From positions 124,001 through 188,000 of the forward strand of contig NZ_CP050855.1 of the NCBI RefSeq assembly GCF_000821185.2: a stretch of DNA of 64,000 nucleotides, read 5' to 3'. Below the pieces are notes generated by a model. That model was given only the letters and a program-made list of their open reading frames with translations. It did no database searches and had not been told where the DNA came from. Positions 10,431 to 20,380 of the stretch are shown here, in pieces (position 1 is the stretch's first letter; each line of letters begins with the position of its first letter). A program made the translations under genes and the position numbers. This stretch comes from Serratia symbiotica (GTDB taxonomy: Bacteria; Pseudomonadota; Gammaproteobacteria; Enterobacterales; Enterobacteriaceae).

Positions 10431-10700
10431 ATGTCTCTAAGTGTTGAAGTTAAAGCTCAAATCGTGGCTGATTTTGGTCGTGATGCTAACGATAGCGGTT
10501 CTACCGAAGTTCAGGTTGCCCTGCTGACTGCGCAGATCAACCATCTGCAAGGCCACTTCTCCGAGCACAAAAAAGATCACCATAGCCGTCGTGGTCTACT
10601 GCGTATGGTTTCTCAGCGTCGTAAGCTGCTGGATTACCTGAAGCGTAAAGATGTGGCACGTTACACCAGCCTGATCGGGCGTTTGGGTCTGCGTCGCTAG
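10431..10700 (+). CDS. rpsO: 30S ribosomal protein S15
   Basis: S15 is a primary 16S rRNA-binding protein of the small-subunit platform. All 89 residues are present ([19 protein letters not shown]...[10 protein letters not shown]), with the rRNA-contact motifs [11 protein letters not shown] and [25 protein letters not shown]. In E. coli, S15 represses its own mRNA through a leader pseudoknot; I did not try to fold that here. A strong terminator follows and separates it partly from pnp, as in E. coli. Confidence 0.97.
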   Translation: MSLSVEVKAQIVADFGRDANDSGSTEVQVALLTAQINHLQGHFSEHKKDHHSRRGLLRMVSQRRKLLDYLKRKDVARYTSLIGRLGLRR

Positions 10701-10718
10701 TCTAGCTAGTTTCAGTGG

Positions 10719-10746
10719 AAAAGGGGCCTATCATGGCCCCTTTTTT
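10719..10746 (+). terminator. rpsO terminator/attenuator
   Basis: The stem AAAAGGGGCC/GGCCCCTTTT has a TATCAT loop and a continuing T-run. It is placed between rpsO and pnp, where E. coli has its partial terminator t1. Confidence 0.9.
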
Positions 10747-10821
10747 CTAGGAAGCATAAGCAAATCAGGTTAATGTATTGCTTGATGCTCCCAAAACAGG
10801 TTTTTCCGTTACAGAGGTTCG

Positions 10822-10877
10822 CGCGACTAATGAGAGGCTTTATCCCCAGCTTGAGATAAAGCCTCTCATTAGTCGCG
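10822..10877 (+). promoter_or_regulatory. Long perfect hairpin in the pnp leader (probable RNase III site)
   Basis: A perfect 22-bp inverted repeat (10822-10843 with 10856-10877; arms begin CGCGACTAATGAGAGGC) encloses a 12-nt loop, 83 bp before the pnp start. In E. coli the pnp leader forms a long stem that RNase III cuts, after which PNPase represses its own message. Size and position fit that role. The absence of any mismatch implies strong selection or a recent origin. Confidence 0.75.
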
Positions 10878-10960
10878 AGGATGTAGTGGAAAGGTAAGTC
10901 AAGTCATAGGCGTGTCGAGTCGTCATTACGATGGGTACGCCGTTAATCAAGGACATAATT

Positions 10961-13081
10961 TTGCTGACACCGATCATTCGCAAATTCCAGTATGGCCAGC
11001 ATACCGTCACCATCGAAACCGGTATGATGGCACGTCAGGCCACCGCCGCCGTTATGGTGAGTATGGATGACACCGCTGTATTCGTCACCGTAGTGGGCCA
11101 GAAAAAAGCCAAGCCGGGTCAAAGTTTCTTTCCGCTGACCGTAAACTATCAGGAACGTACCTACGCTGCTGGCCGCATACCGGGCAGTTTCTTCCGTCGT
11201 GAAGGCCGCCCGAGCGAGGGTGAAACGCTGACCTCACGTCTGATTGACCGTCCAATCCGTCCTCTGTTCCCGGACAACTTCCTGAACGAAGTACAGGTGA
11301 TCGCCACCGTGGTCTCTGTCAACCCGCAAGTTAACCCAGATATCGTCGCAATGATTGGGGCCTCTGCCGCCCTGAGCCTGTCCGGTATTCCGTTCAACGG
11401 CCCAATTGGTGCAGCACGCGTGGGGTACATCAACGACCAGTATGTACTGAACCCAACGACCGACGAACTGAAAATAAGTAGCCTGGATCTGGTGGTTGCT
11501 GGCACTGCTGGCGCGGTGCTGATGGTTGAATCTGAAGCTGATGTGCTAAGCGAAGATCAAATGCTGGGGGCGGTGGTGTTTGGTCACCAGCAACAGCAGG
11601 TGGTGATCGAGAGTATCAACTCTCTGGTTGCTGAAGCTGGCAAGCCTAAGTGGGACTGGCAGGCACCTGTGGTCAATGCAGCACTGCATGCACGCGTGGC
11701 CGAACTGGCCGAAGCCCGCTTGGGCGACGCTTATCACATTACCGAGAAACAAGAGCGTTACGCTCAGGTAGATGCGATCAAGGACAGCGTGGTTGAAACC
11801 CTATTGGTGCAAGATGAAACGCTGGACGCTTCAGAAATTCAGGACATCCTGAGCAGCGTCGAGAAAAACGTGGTGCGTAGCCGTGTGCTGCGTGGAGAAC
11901 CACGTATCGACGGCCGCGAGAAAGACATGATCCGTGGTCTGGATGTGCGTACTGGCGTACTGCCGCGCACCCATGGTTCCGCGCTGTTCACCCGTGGTGA
12001 AACACAGGCGTTGGTTACCGCGACACTGGGCACTGCGCGTGATGCACAGAACCTGGATGAACTGATGGGCGAAAAGACCGACAGCTTCCTGTTCCATTAC
12101 AACTTCCCGCCGTATTCCGTTGGCGAAACCGGCATGGTCGGTTCACCTAAGCGCCGCGAAATTGGTCATGGCCGTCTGGCAAAACGTGGCGTATTGGCTA
12201 TGATGCCTAAACTGGAAGATTTTCCGTACACGGTGCGGGTGGTTTCTGAAATTACCGAATCCAATGGGTCTTCTTCCATGGCTTCGGTCTGTGGTGCTTC
12301 TCTGGCGCTGATGGATGCAGGCGTGCCAATCAAGGCTGCTGTTGCGGGTATCGCCATGGGGTTGGTGAAAGAAGCGGATAACTTTGTGGTTCTGTCCGAC
12401 ATTCTGGGTGATGAAGATCACCTAGGTGATATGGACTTCAAAGTGGCCGGTAGCCGTGACGGTATCACCGCGCTGCAAATGGACATTAAAATTGAAGGCA
12501 TCACCCGCGAAATCATGCAGGTGGCACTGAACCAAGCCAAAGGGGCGCGTCTACATATCCTGAGCGTGATGGAACAGGCAATCAGCGTGCCGCGTGGCGA
12601 TATTTCTCAGTTCGCACCACGTATTCACACTATCCGCATCAGCCCGGATAAAATTAAAGACGTGATCGGTAAAGGCGGCTCGGTGATTCGTGCGCTGACC
12701 GAAGAGACTGACACCACCATTGAAATTGACGATGATGGTACAGTTAAAATCGCTGCGACTGACGGTGAGAAAGCGAAATTTGCTATCCGTCGTATTGAAG
12801 AGATCACCGCAGAGATTGAAGTTGGCCGCATTTATCAAGGTAAGGTCACTCGTATCGTTGATTTCGGCGCGTTCGTCGCTATCGGCGGGGGTAAAGAAGG
12901 CTTGGTACACATCTCTCAAATTGCCAACAAGCGTGTTGAGAAAGTCACTGACTATCTGCAAATGGGTCAGGAAGTGCCGGTTAAAGTACTGGAAGTTGAC
13001 CGTCAGGGCCGTGTACGTTTAAGCATCAAAGAAGCGACTATGCCAGAAACGGAGTCGCCTCCTGCAGTTGAAGCAGAATAA
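10961..13081 (+). CDS. pnp: Polyribonucleotide nucleotidyltransferase (PNPase)
   Basis: PNPase is the trimeric phosphorolytic 3'-5' exoribonuclease of the degradosome. I use the TTG at 10961 ([16 protein letters not shown]), preceded by AAGGA at 8 bp; this matches the UUG start of E. coli pnp and avoids a 10-residue extension. The 706 residues contain two RNase PH domains ([18 protein letters not shown]; second core [11 protein letters not shown]...[11 protein letters not shown]), a KH domain ([18 protein letters not shown]) and an S1 domain ([27 protein letters not shown]). The leader hairpin suggests RNase III-dependent autoregulation. Confidence 0.96.
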   Translation: MLTPIIRKFQYGQHTVTIETGMMARQATAAVMVSMDDTAVFVTVVGQKKAKPGQSFFPLTVNYQERTYAAGRIPGSFFRREGRPSEGETLTSRLIDRPIRPLFPDNFLNEVQVIATVVSVNPQVNPDIVAMIGASAALSLSGIPFNGPIGAARVGYINDQYVLNPTTDELKISSLDLVVAGTAGAVLMVESEADVLSEDQMLGAVVFGHQQQQVVIESINSLVAEAGKPKWDWQAPVVNAALHARVAELAEARLGDAYHITEKQERYAQVDAIKDSVVETLLVQDETLDASEIQDILSSVEKNVVRSRVLRGEPRIDGREKDMIRGLDVRTGVLPRTHGSALFTRGETQALVTATLGTARDAQNLDELMGEKTDSFLFHYNFPPYSVGETGMVGSPKRREIGHGRLAKRGVLAMMPKLEDFPYTVRVVSEITESNGSSSMASVCGASLALMDAGVPIKAAVAGIAMGLVKEADNFVVLSDILGDEDHLGDMDFKVAGSRDGITALQMDIKIEGITREIMQVALNQAKGARLHILSVMEQAISVPRGDISQFAPRIHTIRISPDKIKDVIGKGGSVIRALTEETDTTIEIDDDGTVKIAATDGEKAKFAIRRIEEITAEIEVGRIYQGKVTRIVDFGAFVAIGGGKEGLVHISQIANKRVEKVTDYLQMGQEVPVKVLEVDRQGRVRLSIKEATMPETESPPAVEAE

Positions 13082-13099
13082 CCGTATAGATATATTTGC

Positions 13100-13125
13100 A
13101 GCTCCCTGCCATAGGGTCGGGAGCT
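13100..13125 (+). terminator. Weak hairpin after pnp
   Basis: AGCTCCC pairs with GGGAGCT (7 bp, 12-nt loop), followed only by ATTTGT. It may attenuate pnp-nlpI readthrough. Confidence 0.4.
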
Positions 13126-13212
13126 ATTTGTATCGCTGCCTGGGTAGGAACTCGTGTATTTAGCAAACGGAGGATAGGGCGTTCATTTAATGTTTGTCTT
13201 CGGGAGTGGGAA

Positions 13213-14097
13213 ATGAAGCCTTTCTTGCGCTGGTGGTACGTTGTGACAGCACTCATGCTGGCAGGATGCAGCAACCATGATTGGCGTAAAGACGAGGTTT
13301 TGGCGATCCCACTGCAGCCTACGCTGCAGCAAGAAATGATCCTGGCACGTATGGAACTGATACTTGCCAGCCGGGCACTGACGGGCGATGAGCGTGCGCA
13401 GCTTTTATATGAGCGTGGTGTGCTGTATGATAGCCTCGGGCTACGTGCACTGGCGCGCAATGATTTTTCGCAAGCGCTGGCGATACGTCCTGATATGCCT
13501 GAAGTTTTCAACTACCTAGGCATTTACTTAACGCAGGCAAGCAATGTTGATGCTGCCTATGAAGCGTTTGATTCTGTATTAGAGCTTGATCCAACTTACA
13601 ATTACGCGCGTTTAAACCGAGGCATCGCGTTGTATTATGGCGGCCGCTTCTCGTTGGCGCAGGATGATCTGCTGGCGTTTTATCAAGACGACCCAAACGA
13701 TCCCTTCCGTTCGTTGTGGCTGTATCTTGTGGAACGAGAAATCGATCCCAAAAAGGCTGACATAGCACTCAAGCAGCGTTATGACAAAGCGAACCGAGGG
13801 CAATGGGGATGGAATATTGTCGAATTCTACCTGGGCAACATTAGCGAAAAAACGCTGATGTCACGCCTCAAGGTAGATACAACGGATAACACTTCGCTCG
13901 CTGAGCATCTCAGTGAAACTGACTTCTATTTAGGTAAACACTACCTGAGTCTGGGGGACAAGAACACCGCTTCGGCGCTGTTCAAACTGACGGTGGCTAA
14001 TAACGTAAATAACTTCGTTGAGCACCGCTATGCATTGTTGGAATTGGCGCTTTTAGGCCAAGAGCAAGACAACTTATCAGAATCGGACCAGCAATAG
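13213..14097 (+). CDS. nlpI: Lipoprotein NlpI
   Basis: NlpI is an outer-membrane TPR lipoprotein that adapts peptidoglycan endopeptidases (with Prc for MepS turnover) and affects division and vesiculation. I start it at [19 protein letters not shown], which gives a proper lipoprotein signal with lipobox LAGC and the E. coli length of 294. TPR repeats are visible ([72 protein letters not shown]). A GGGAG Shine-Dalgarno precedes the ATG. Its place between pnp and deaD is conserved. Confidence 0.96.
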   Translation: MKPFLRWWYVVTALMLAGCSNHDWRKDEVLAIPLQPTLQQEMILARMELILASRALTGDERAQLLYERGVLYDSLGLRALARNDFSQALAIRPDMPEVFNYLGIYLTQASNVDAAYEAFDSVLELDPTYNYARLNRGIALYYGGRFSLAQDDLLAFYQDDPNDPFRSLWLYLVEREIDPKKADIALKQRYDKANRGQWGWNIVEFYLGNISEKTLMSRLKVDTTDNTSLAEHLSETDFYLGKHYLSLGDKNTASALFKLTVANNVNNFVEHRYALLELALLGQEQDNLSESDQQ

Positions 14098-14111
14098 CTG
14101 ACGAACACTTC

Positions 14112-14234
14112 TACCCAATAGGTTTCAAGTTGCGGCAAGTCGGCAATCGAACGGATCCCTGGAGCTTAGTTTGCTAAGTGATGAGGGTGAGGGAGAGCAG
14201 CTAACACTGCGGTGGCTTGAAAGATGAAGGATTA
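14112..14234. repeat. Decayed palindromic repeat, copy 3 (nlpI-yrbN spacer)
   Basis: The left end TACCCAATAGGTTTCAAGTTGC and the right end GGCTTGAAAGATGAAGGATTA match the family ends at 39088 and 39342. The interior has diverged. Confidence 0.55.
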
Positions 14235-14337
14235 TCAGCCTGATAGACATTGGTTTTACAGCCAAAGTTATCGCCTTCACGGGTGAGGGTTTTCTTGTTC
14301 GTTTTATAAACTAATTTGAGCCGGTTCACATTTTTCA

Positions 14338-14418
14338 ATGAAAATGACTGAAAATTTTCTCGACGAGTTATGTAGACTGGCTGCCATTATTAATGAGGCA
14401 TGTGTACATGACTACTGA
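14338..14418 (+). CDS. yrbN: Small protein YrbN
   Basis: This is a 26-codon open frame: it starts [18 protein letters not shown] and ends NEACVHDY. It corresponds to the short yrbN gene found immediately upstream of deaD in E. coli. The last 11 bp overlap the deaD start, so translation of yrbN probably couples to or regulates DeaD initiation. Its biochemical function is unknown. The recognition rests on position, length and my memory of the E. coli peptide. Confidence 0.75.
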   Translation: MKMTENFLDELCRLAAIINEACVHDY

Positions 14419-16279
14419 GTTTGAAATCTCTTTTGCTGATCTGGGGCTATCTGCTCCGATCATTTCCGCCCTGACTGACCTGGGCTATGAAAAACCATCA
14501 CCGATCCAGGCTGAGTGTATTCCTCACCTGTTGAACGGTCGCGATGTGCTGGGCATGGCACAGACCGGTAGTGGTAAAACCGCAGCATTCTCGCTGCCAC
14601 TATTGCATAATCTGCAGGCTGACCTGAAGGCACCTCAGATCCTGGTGCTGGCACCGACCCGCGAACTGGCGGTGCAGGTTGCTGAAGCTATGACTGATTT
14701 CTCCAAACACATGCATGGTGTGAATGTTGTTGCTCTGTACGGTGGCCAACGTTATGACGTACAGTTGCGCGCTCTGCGTCAGGGGCCACAAATTGTGGTA
14801 GGTACACCAGGTCGTCTATTGGATCACCTGAAACGCGGCACCTTGAATCTCTCTAACCTGAGCGGCTTGGTATTGGATGAAGCCGATGAAATGTTGCGCA
14901 TGGGCTTTATCGAAGACGTAGAAACCATCATGGCTGAGATCCCGGCTGAACATCAGACCGCACTGTTCTCCGCTACCATGCCAGAGGCGATCCGCCGTAT
15001 TACCCGCCGCTTTATGAAAGATCCACAGGAAGTGCGCATTCAGTCCAGTATAACTACCCGTCCAGACATCAGCCAGAGCTATTGGACGGTGCACGGCATG
15101 CGTAAAAACGAAGCGCTGGTACGCTTCCTGGAAGCCGAAGATTTTGACGCAGCGATCATTTTTGTGCGCACCAAAAATGCCACGCTGGAAGTGGCCGAAA
15201 CGCTGGAGCGCAGTGGTTACAGCAGCGCTGCGCTGAACGGTGATATGAACCAGGCGTTGCGCGAGCAGACCTTGGAACGTCTAAAAGATGGTCGTCTGGA
15301 CATCCTGATCGCCACCGACGTTGCGGCCCGTGGTCTGGATGTTGAACGCATCAGCTTGGTAGTAAACTACGATATCCCGATGGACTCCGAGTCTTACGTT
15401 CACCGTATTGGCCGTACCGGCCGAGCAGGCCGCGCAGGCCGTGCGCTATTGTTTGTGGAAAACCGTGAACGTCGCCTGCTGCGCAATATTGAACGTACCA
15501 TGAAGCTGACTATCCCAGAAGTAGAACTGCCCAACGCAGAACTGCTGGGTGAGCGTCGTCTGGCCAAATTTGCCGCTAAAGTTCAGCAACAACTGGAAAG
15601 TCGCGATCTGGACATGTACCGTGCGCTATTGGCTAAACTGCAGCCGGAAGAAGAGCTGGACATGGAAACCCTGGCTGCCGCATTGCTGAAGATGGCTCAG
15701 GGTGAACGTCCGCTAATTCTGCCGCCGGATCCCGTATTCAAGCCACGTCAGCGTCGTGAGTTCAATGATCGTGACGATCGTGGCAATGATCGCCGCCGTA
15801 ATATACGTTCAGACAGCCGTGACGGTGACCGTCCGCGCCGTGAACGTCGTGACGTTGGTGAGATGCAACTCTACCGCATTGAAGTGGGTCGTGATGACGG
15901 TGTGGAAGTTCGTCATATCGTTGGCACTATCGCTAACGAAGGTGATATCAGCAGCCGTTACATCGGTAATATCAAGCTGTTTGCTTCCCATTCCACCATC
16001 GAACTGCCGAAAGGGATGCCGGGCGAGATCCTGAATCACTTCACTCGCACCCGTATCCTGAACAAGCCGATGAATATGCAACTGCTGGGTGATGCGCAGC
16101 CGAATGAACGCAGTGGACATAGCCGTCTATTCAACGGCGAACGCCGTGAAGGTGCACCGCGTCGTTCCGCTGGTGGTGGAGACCGTCGCAGCGGTAATTT
16201 CAACCGTGACGGTAAACCAGCACCGCGCCGTGATGACTCAGCGCCTACGGTTTCTCGCCGTCGGTTTGGTGATGCATAA
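14408..16279 (+). CDS. deaD: DEAD-box RNA helicase DeaD (CsdA)
   Basis: This is a cold-shock ATP-dependent RNA helicase acting in 50S biogenesis, mRNA unwinding and the cold degradosome. I start it at [14 protein letters not shown], overlapping yrbN; 623 residues. Helicase motifs run in order: Q motif (GYEKPSPIQ), [40 protein letters not shown] DbpA-like RNA-binding domain (about residues 480-555, [18 protein letters not shown]) and an Arg/Gly-rich tail with RRDD and RRFGDA follow. The RG tail is shorter than the repeats I recall for E. coli. Confidence 0.96.
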   Translation: MTTEFEISFADLGLSAPIISALTDLGYEKPSPIQAECIPHLLNGRDVLGMAQTGSGKTAAFSLPLLHNLQADLKAPQILVLAPTRELAVQVAEAMTDFSKHMHGVNVVALYGGQRYDVQLRALRQGPQIVVGTPGRLLDHLKRGTLNLSNLSGLVLDEADEMLRMGFIEDVETIMAEIPAEHQTALFSATMPEAIRRITRRFMKDPQEVRIQSSITTRPDISQSYWTVHGMRKNEALVRFLEAEDFDAAIIFVRTKNATLEVAETLERSGYSSAALNGDMNQALREQTLERLKDGRLDILIATDVAARGLDVERISLVVNYDIPMDSESYVHRIGRTGRAGRAGRALLFVENRERRLLRNIERTMKLTIPEVELPNAELLGERRLAKFAAKVQQQLESRDLDMYRALLAKLQPEEELDMETLAAALLKMAQGERPLILPPDPVFKPRQRREFNDRDDRGNDRRRNIRSDSRDGDRPRRERRDVGEMQLYRIEVGRDDGVEVRHIVGTIANEGDISSRYIGNIKLFASHSTIELPKGMPGEILNHFTRTRILNKPMNMQLLGDAQPNERSGHSRLFNGERREGAPRRSAGGGDRRSGNFNRDGKPAPRRDDSAPTVSRRRFGDA

Positions 16280-16315
16280 CCGCAGATTTGACCGTTCGTG
16301 GTCAGTGGTACAGAG

Positions 16316-16340
16316 AACCAGCTTACGGGCTGGTTTTTTT
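16316..16340 (+). terminator. deaD terminator
   Basis: AACCAGC pairs with GCTGGTT around a TTACGG loop and is followed by seven T residues. Confidence 0.85.
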
Positions 16341-16476
16341 ATGCAGCGAAATCTGAAACGTCAATGGTTTAACAGGCTCGCTGTCATTATCATAAAAAGA
16401 GGATATATTGGAGCGAATTGAGATGGGAACAAGATTATCTCTATTTACCGCTTACCCTTTGGGAGTCGACATCATA

Positions 16477-17448
16477 ATGAAAAAAAAGACGTTATTGACC
16501 CTGCTGCTGATGATAGTGGCGATCGCTATGGCGATCCTGTTCCGTGCGCATAATCAGGATGTGCTGCTACAGGGTGAAGTGGATGCGCCAGAGGTGATCG
16601 TTGCCTCCAAGGCCAAAGGGCGGATAGTCGAACGCTTGGTAAAGCGTGGCGACAACGTGAAGGGTGGGCAACTGTTGATCCAGCTTGACAGTCCGGAGCT
16701 GATAGCGCAATTACGTTCTGCACAGGCGACACGCGACAAGGCCAAGGCACAGCTCGAACAATCGATGCACGGCACCCGTGAAGAGAGCATCCGCACCTTG
16801 CGTGCCAATTTGGCGCAGGCCGAGGCGCAATACCGTAACGCGCAGAACGATTACAACCGCAACTTGAGCGTGTCCGGTAAAGGCTATATCTCGAAATCTG
16901 AACTGGACGGCTCGCGCCGGGCGCGTGATACCGCCTTCCAACAAGTACAGGCGGCAAAAGCCAATCTGGATGAGGGCATCAACGGCGACCGCATCGAGCT
17001 TCGGCAGCAATATGAGGCGGCGTTGCACGCGGCGGAAGAGAATCTGTTGCAGGTCATGATTCAAACCGACGACCTGCAAGTGAAAGCGCCAGTGAACGGC
17101 GAAGTGGGGCCGATCCCGGCTGAGGTGGGCGAACTGCTGAACGCGGGTAGCCCGTTGCTGACATTGATCCGGGTGCCGGATGCTTACTTCGTGTTCAACC
17201 TGCGTGAAGACATCCTAGCCCACGTGAGCAAGGGAGATAAGGTTAAACTGCGGGTGCCAGCGCTGCAGAATAAAATGATTGAAACCGAGGTGCGCTACAT
17301 CGCGCCATTGGGGGATTACGCCACCAAACGTGCTACCCGTGCCACCGGTGATTTTGATCTGAAAACCTTTGAGGTTCGCCTGTATCCATCACAGCCAGTG
17401 GATGGCTTGCGACCAGGGATGAGCAGCTTATGGCAATGGAAAGAGTAA
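16477..17448 (+). CDS. HlyD-family periplasmic adaptor (membrane fusion) protein
   Basis: This is the predicted adaptor linking an inner-membrane exporter to an outer-membrane channel. I start it at MKKKTLLTLLLMIVAIAMAILF with GGGAG upstream, giving 323 residues with a single N-terminal anchor. A biotinyl-lipoyl-like half motif (VIVASKAKGRIVERLVKRGDNVKGGQLLIQLD, residues about 38-69), a Gln/Ala-rich coiled coil (about 75-200), the returning lipoyl half (LQVKAPVNGEVGPIPAEVGELLNAG) and a beta-barrel follow. It overlaps the next gene by 19 bp. It resembles E. coli YhiI, which works with RbbA and YhhJ, but no RbbA-like ATPase is adjacent. The substrate is unknown. Confidence 0.85.
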   Translation: MKKKTLLTLLLMIVAIAMAILFRAHNQDVLLQGEVDAPEVIVASKAKGRIVERLVKRGDNVKGGQLLIQLDSPELIAQLRSAQATRDKAKAQLEQSMHGTREESIRTLRANLAQAEAQYRNAQNDYNRNLSVSGKGYISKSELDGSRRARDTAFQQVQAAKANLDEGINGDRIELRQQYEAALHAAEENLLQVMIQTDDLQVKAPVNGEVGPIPAEVGELLNAGSPLLTLIRVPDAYFVFNLREDILAHVSKGDKVKLRVPALQNKMIETEVRYIAPLGDYATKRATRATGDFDLKTFEVRLYPSQPVDGLRPGMSSLWQWKE

Positions 17449-18584
17449 AAGCTGGCTGGCGCTGCTTCAGCCGTGCGTTTAACAACGAGTGCTGTATCGC
17501 TTTTCGCAGCCCGGTGGTGCACTGGCTGAGCTGGATCTTCACACTGATACTGTTTGGGCTTATCAGTAGCAACTTTTCCCAAGGCACGCTGATCGATCTA
17601 CCGGTGTCGGTGGTAGATAGCGATCACAGCCCGATATCCAAATTGCTGACGCGCCGTCTGGATGCCGGTTCGCACGCTCACATCGAGGCTTACCCCGGTG
17701 GGTTGCCAGAGTCACTTCACCGCCTGCGCAGTGCGCAGGACTATGCGTTGCTGTACATCCCACCGGATTTCGAAGCCGATGCTCTGGCGGGCAAACAACC
17801 GAGCGTAGTGATGTATTACAACGCGCTGTTTTACGGTGCTGGACTGTATTCCACTCAGGACTTCAGCGGCTTGATGGCCGAAATCAACGCCAACACCCGC
17901 CGCATTATCGCCGGCGCGATGGGCAAAACGCTGCCACCACTGGCGGATGTAACGCTATCCTACGGCAACCTATTCGATGCCAGCGGCAGCTATATCTATT
18001 ACCAGCAGTTCGCCGCCATCATTCACCTGTTGCAGTTGTTCGTGGTGACCTGCATGATCTACGTGCTGGCACGTAGCAAATCGTTGCTGAAAGCTAAACC
18101 CTTCAGCCTAGCGTTGCTCGGCAAGCTGGCACCTTACACCCTGTGTTTTACTGTTCTGCTGATGGTGGAGATTGCTACGTTGGTGGGTATCTTTGACGCT
18201 CGCGTTAGCGGCAACCCACTGTTTATGCTGTTGATCGGTCTCTGCTACGTGATGGCAGCGCAGAGCATTGGCCTGCTGCTGTTCACCTTTACCAGCAGCA
18301 CCATCATCGCTTACAGCCTGATCGGTATCCTGGTGAGTATTGCCTTAACCTTTTCTGGCATAGCGGTGCCGGAATTGTCGATGCCGTTGCCAGCGCGGAT
18401 TATTGCCAATCTTCAACCGTTGACCCACGCGCTATACGCGATGTTCGACGTATTCCTGCGCCAGGTACAGGCCAGTGCCATCTTCAGCGTTTGTGCGCTG
18501 CTGATGGTTTACCCGCTGGTCGCCGCACTGTTAGTGCGTAATCGGCTGATGACGCGGCTGCTTAAGGAAGGGGACGCGGGATGA
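17430..18584 (+). CDS. ABC-2 type transporter permease (first of pair)
   Basis: This 384-residue inner-membrane protein has an ABC-2 layout: an N-terminal membrane segment (VVHWLSWIFTLILFGLISS), a large periplasmic domain (about residues 50-185, with DLPVSVVDSDHSPISKLLTRRLDA), then a hydrophobic C-terminal half with several membrane segments. The VVDxDHS pattern is typical of the YhhJ/YbhS type. It overlaps the HlyD gene and the next permease (ATGA), so all three are one transcript and probably one exporter. No ATP-binding domain is fused to it. Confidence 0.85.
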   Translation: MAMERVKAGWRCFSRAFNNECCIAFRSPVVHWLSWIFTLILFGLISSNFSQGTLIDLPVSVVDSDHSPISKLLTRRLDAGSHAHIEAYPGGLPESLHRLRSAQDYALLYIPPDFEADALAGKQPSVVMYYNALFYGAGLYSTQDFSGLMAEINANTRRIIAGAMGKTLPPLADVTLSYGNLFDASGSYIYYQQFAAIIHLLQLFVVTCMIYVLARSKSLLKAKPFSLALLGKLAPYTLCFTVLLMVEIATLVGIFDARVSGNPLFMLLIGLCYVMAAQSIGLLLFTFTSSTIIAYSLIGILVSIALTFSGIAVPELSMPLPARIIANLQPLTHALYAMFDVFLRQVQASAIFSVCALLMVYPLVAALLVRNRLMTRLLKEGDAG

Positions 18585-19699
18585 AACTCTATTGGCAAAC
18601 TTTCGTCCAGGTGTTGCTCAACATGTTGGAGCGGCCAGTGTGGCTGGCGTTGATCCTGTCATTGTGCGTCATGAGCATGGTGTACACCAACCGCACGGTA
18701 TGGAATTTGCCGGTGGGGGTGATTGATCAGGATCACACCACTGCCAGCCGCCAACTGATCCGTCAACTGAACGCCACCGCCAAGATCGCCATTGAAACCT
18801 ACGACAGCCTGGAGCAGGCGCAGCGTGACCTCGGTTGGCGCAAACTGTTCGCAGTGATCATCATGCCAGTGGATCTCGAGAAGAAGATCCTGCACGGTGA
18901 GAATATCGTGGTGCCGATGTATGGCGATGCCACCAACCGGTTGGCTAACGGCCAGATCCAGCAGGACGTGATGGCGACCTACCAGCAATTGCTGACCGAG
19001 TACAACAATGGGCTACTGCTGCGAAGCGGCTTTAGCGAACGCCAAGCACGGGTGATCCTGACGCCGATACGAGGGCAGACGCTGGAGGTGTTCAACCCTG
19101 GTATCAGCTTTGCGGCGATCATCTTCCCCGGCCTGCTGGTGATGCTATTGCAACACTCGTTGTTGATCGCCTGCATCCGTGTCAACATGGCAATGAAAAG
19201 CATGTACGGTGGCAAAGCGCTGTTGGCTGCGCGCTTGGGCGGGCTGACAGCATTGTTGCCGATCTGGTTGTTCCTATCGATCGTACTGTTTGTATTGTGG
19301 CCGTGGGGGCTGGGTTACCGCCAGACGGCAAACATCCCAGAAATCCTGCTGCTGACTTTCCCGTTCCTGCTGGCAGTGCTGGGGCTAGGCAAACTGATGA
19401 CTGAGTGCCTGCGTAGCATCGAGATGATCTACCTGACGTTGGCGTTTATCACCACGCCGATATTCTATCTGTCGGGCACTATCTGGCCGTTGCAAGCGAT
19501 GCCTGGCTGGGTGCGAGTCATTTCTTACTGTATCCCTTCTACCTGGGCCACCATGGCGATCGCCGGGGTTAATCAGATGGGGCTGTCGCTGAACGAAGTG
19601 TGGGACGTTGTGGTGATACTGCTGGTGATGGGGATGATCTACACCTTGTTGGGTGCCGGCGTGGGTTTTGTGCGCAAGTTTTTAACTGGCAAACGCTAA
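18581..19699 (+). CDS. ABC-2 type transporter permease (second of pair)
   Basis: This is a 372-residue paralogue of the preceding permease with the same architecture: an N-terminal segment (LALILSLCVMSMVY), a periplasmic domain containing GVIDQDHTTASRQLIRQLNA, and multiple C-terminal membrane segments including PIFYLSGTIWPLQAMPGWVR, the usual ABC-2 signature before the last helices. The start codon overlaps the upstream stop (ATGA). The pair could form a heterodimeric channel. An ATPase must come from elsewhere or has been lost. Confidence 0.85.
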   Translation: MKLYWQTFVQVLLNMLERPVWLALILSLCVMSMVYTNRTVWNLPVGVIDQDHTTASRQLIRQLNATAKIAIETYDSLEQAQRDLGWRKLFAVIIMPVDLEKKILHGENIVVPMYGDATNRLANGQIQQDVMATYQQLLTEYNNGLLLRSGFSERQARVILTPIRGQTLEVFNPGISFAAIIFPGLLVMLLQHSLLIACIRVNMAMKSMYGGKALLAARLGGLTALLPIWLFLSIVLFVLWPWGLGYRQTANIPEILLLTFPFLLAVLGLGKLMTECLRSIEMIYLTLAFITTPIFYLSGTIWPLQAMPGWVRVISYCIPSTWATMAIAGVNQMGLSLNEVWDVVVILLVMGMIYTLLGAGVGFVRKFLTGKR

Positions 19700-19850
19700 T
19701 CGGGAAGATAATTTTAATGAAAATGCGGCGAACAGATTTGGGTTTGAGGCAGCGTCTGGCGTCAGGGTAAACGTAATGGTGAAATGCAGTATTTATTGAT
19801 ATAAGCCGCTGAGGCTGCGCATCAATGAGGCAAAATAGCCCTATTCTGTA

Positions 19851-20380
19851 TTGAAAAGAGTCAATGACCGTGTGCGAGCGTGCATTGTGCGCCACGGGCC
19901 GTCGCTGCTGTGCCTACTGCTAGATTCACCCCATTTGCTCTCCAACGCCAGCTTCTGGAACAGTTGCTGGGTTGGCCGTTCCGCCAGGCATTGGCGGAGG
20001 GTGAACGGGAATATCTCGTATCACGTTGGTTAAAGTTCAAAGTTCGTGATCTGGCACTACACTGGTTTATGATGGTTGAAAACGAAAAATGGGTGGTCAG
20101 TCAGCACGCCGAAGCGGACGTCAGTTTCAGTGGCGACGCCAACAATCTGATTTTGAACGCAGTGCGCAAGCAAGATCCAGATACGCTGCTTTTTCAGCGT
20201 CGGTTACAGATTGAAGGGGATACCGAATTGGGTCTATATGTAAAAAATCTGATGGACGCCATTGAGCAGGAAAGCGTACCTGCGCCGCTGTGCATGCATC
20301 TGTTGCAACTGGCTGATTTTGTTAAAGCAGGGCTGCAAGAGGGCACGGTGCAACCTTCCCGTGTGTCGATATCATGCTGA
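19851..20380 (+). pseudogene. ubiT: Frameshifted ubiT (yhbT), accessory factor of O2-independent ubiquinone synthesis
   Basis: UbiT is an SCP2-domain lipid-binding protein that works with UbiU and UbiV in anaerobic ubiquinone synthesis. The N-terminal family segment is read in one frame from TTG 19851 (RVRACIVRHGPSLL). The rest is read in another frame from about 19910 (VPTARFTPFALQRQLLEQLL... to LLQLADFVKAGLQEG). One missing base near 19905-19915 explains the switch. A GTG at 19880 could start a 166-residue product with the SCP2 domain but without the native N-terminus. The end overlaps yhbS by 7 bp. ubiU and ubiV, the usual divergent neighbours, are not present between deaD and ubiT. Confidence 0.75.

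Noticed and set aside
17400-17448. Odd C-terminus of the HlyD protein (SSLWQWKE) as a frameshift
   Set aside because: The overlap with the permease start is normal for such operons and the beta-barrel domain is complete up to GLRPGM.
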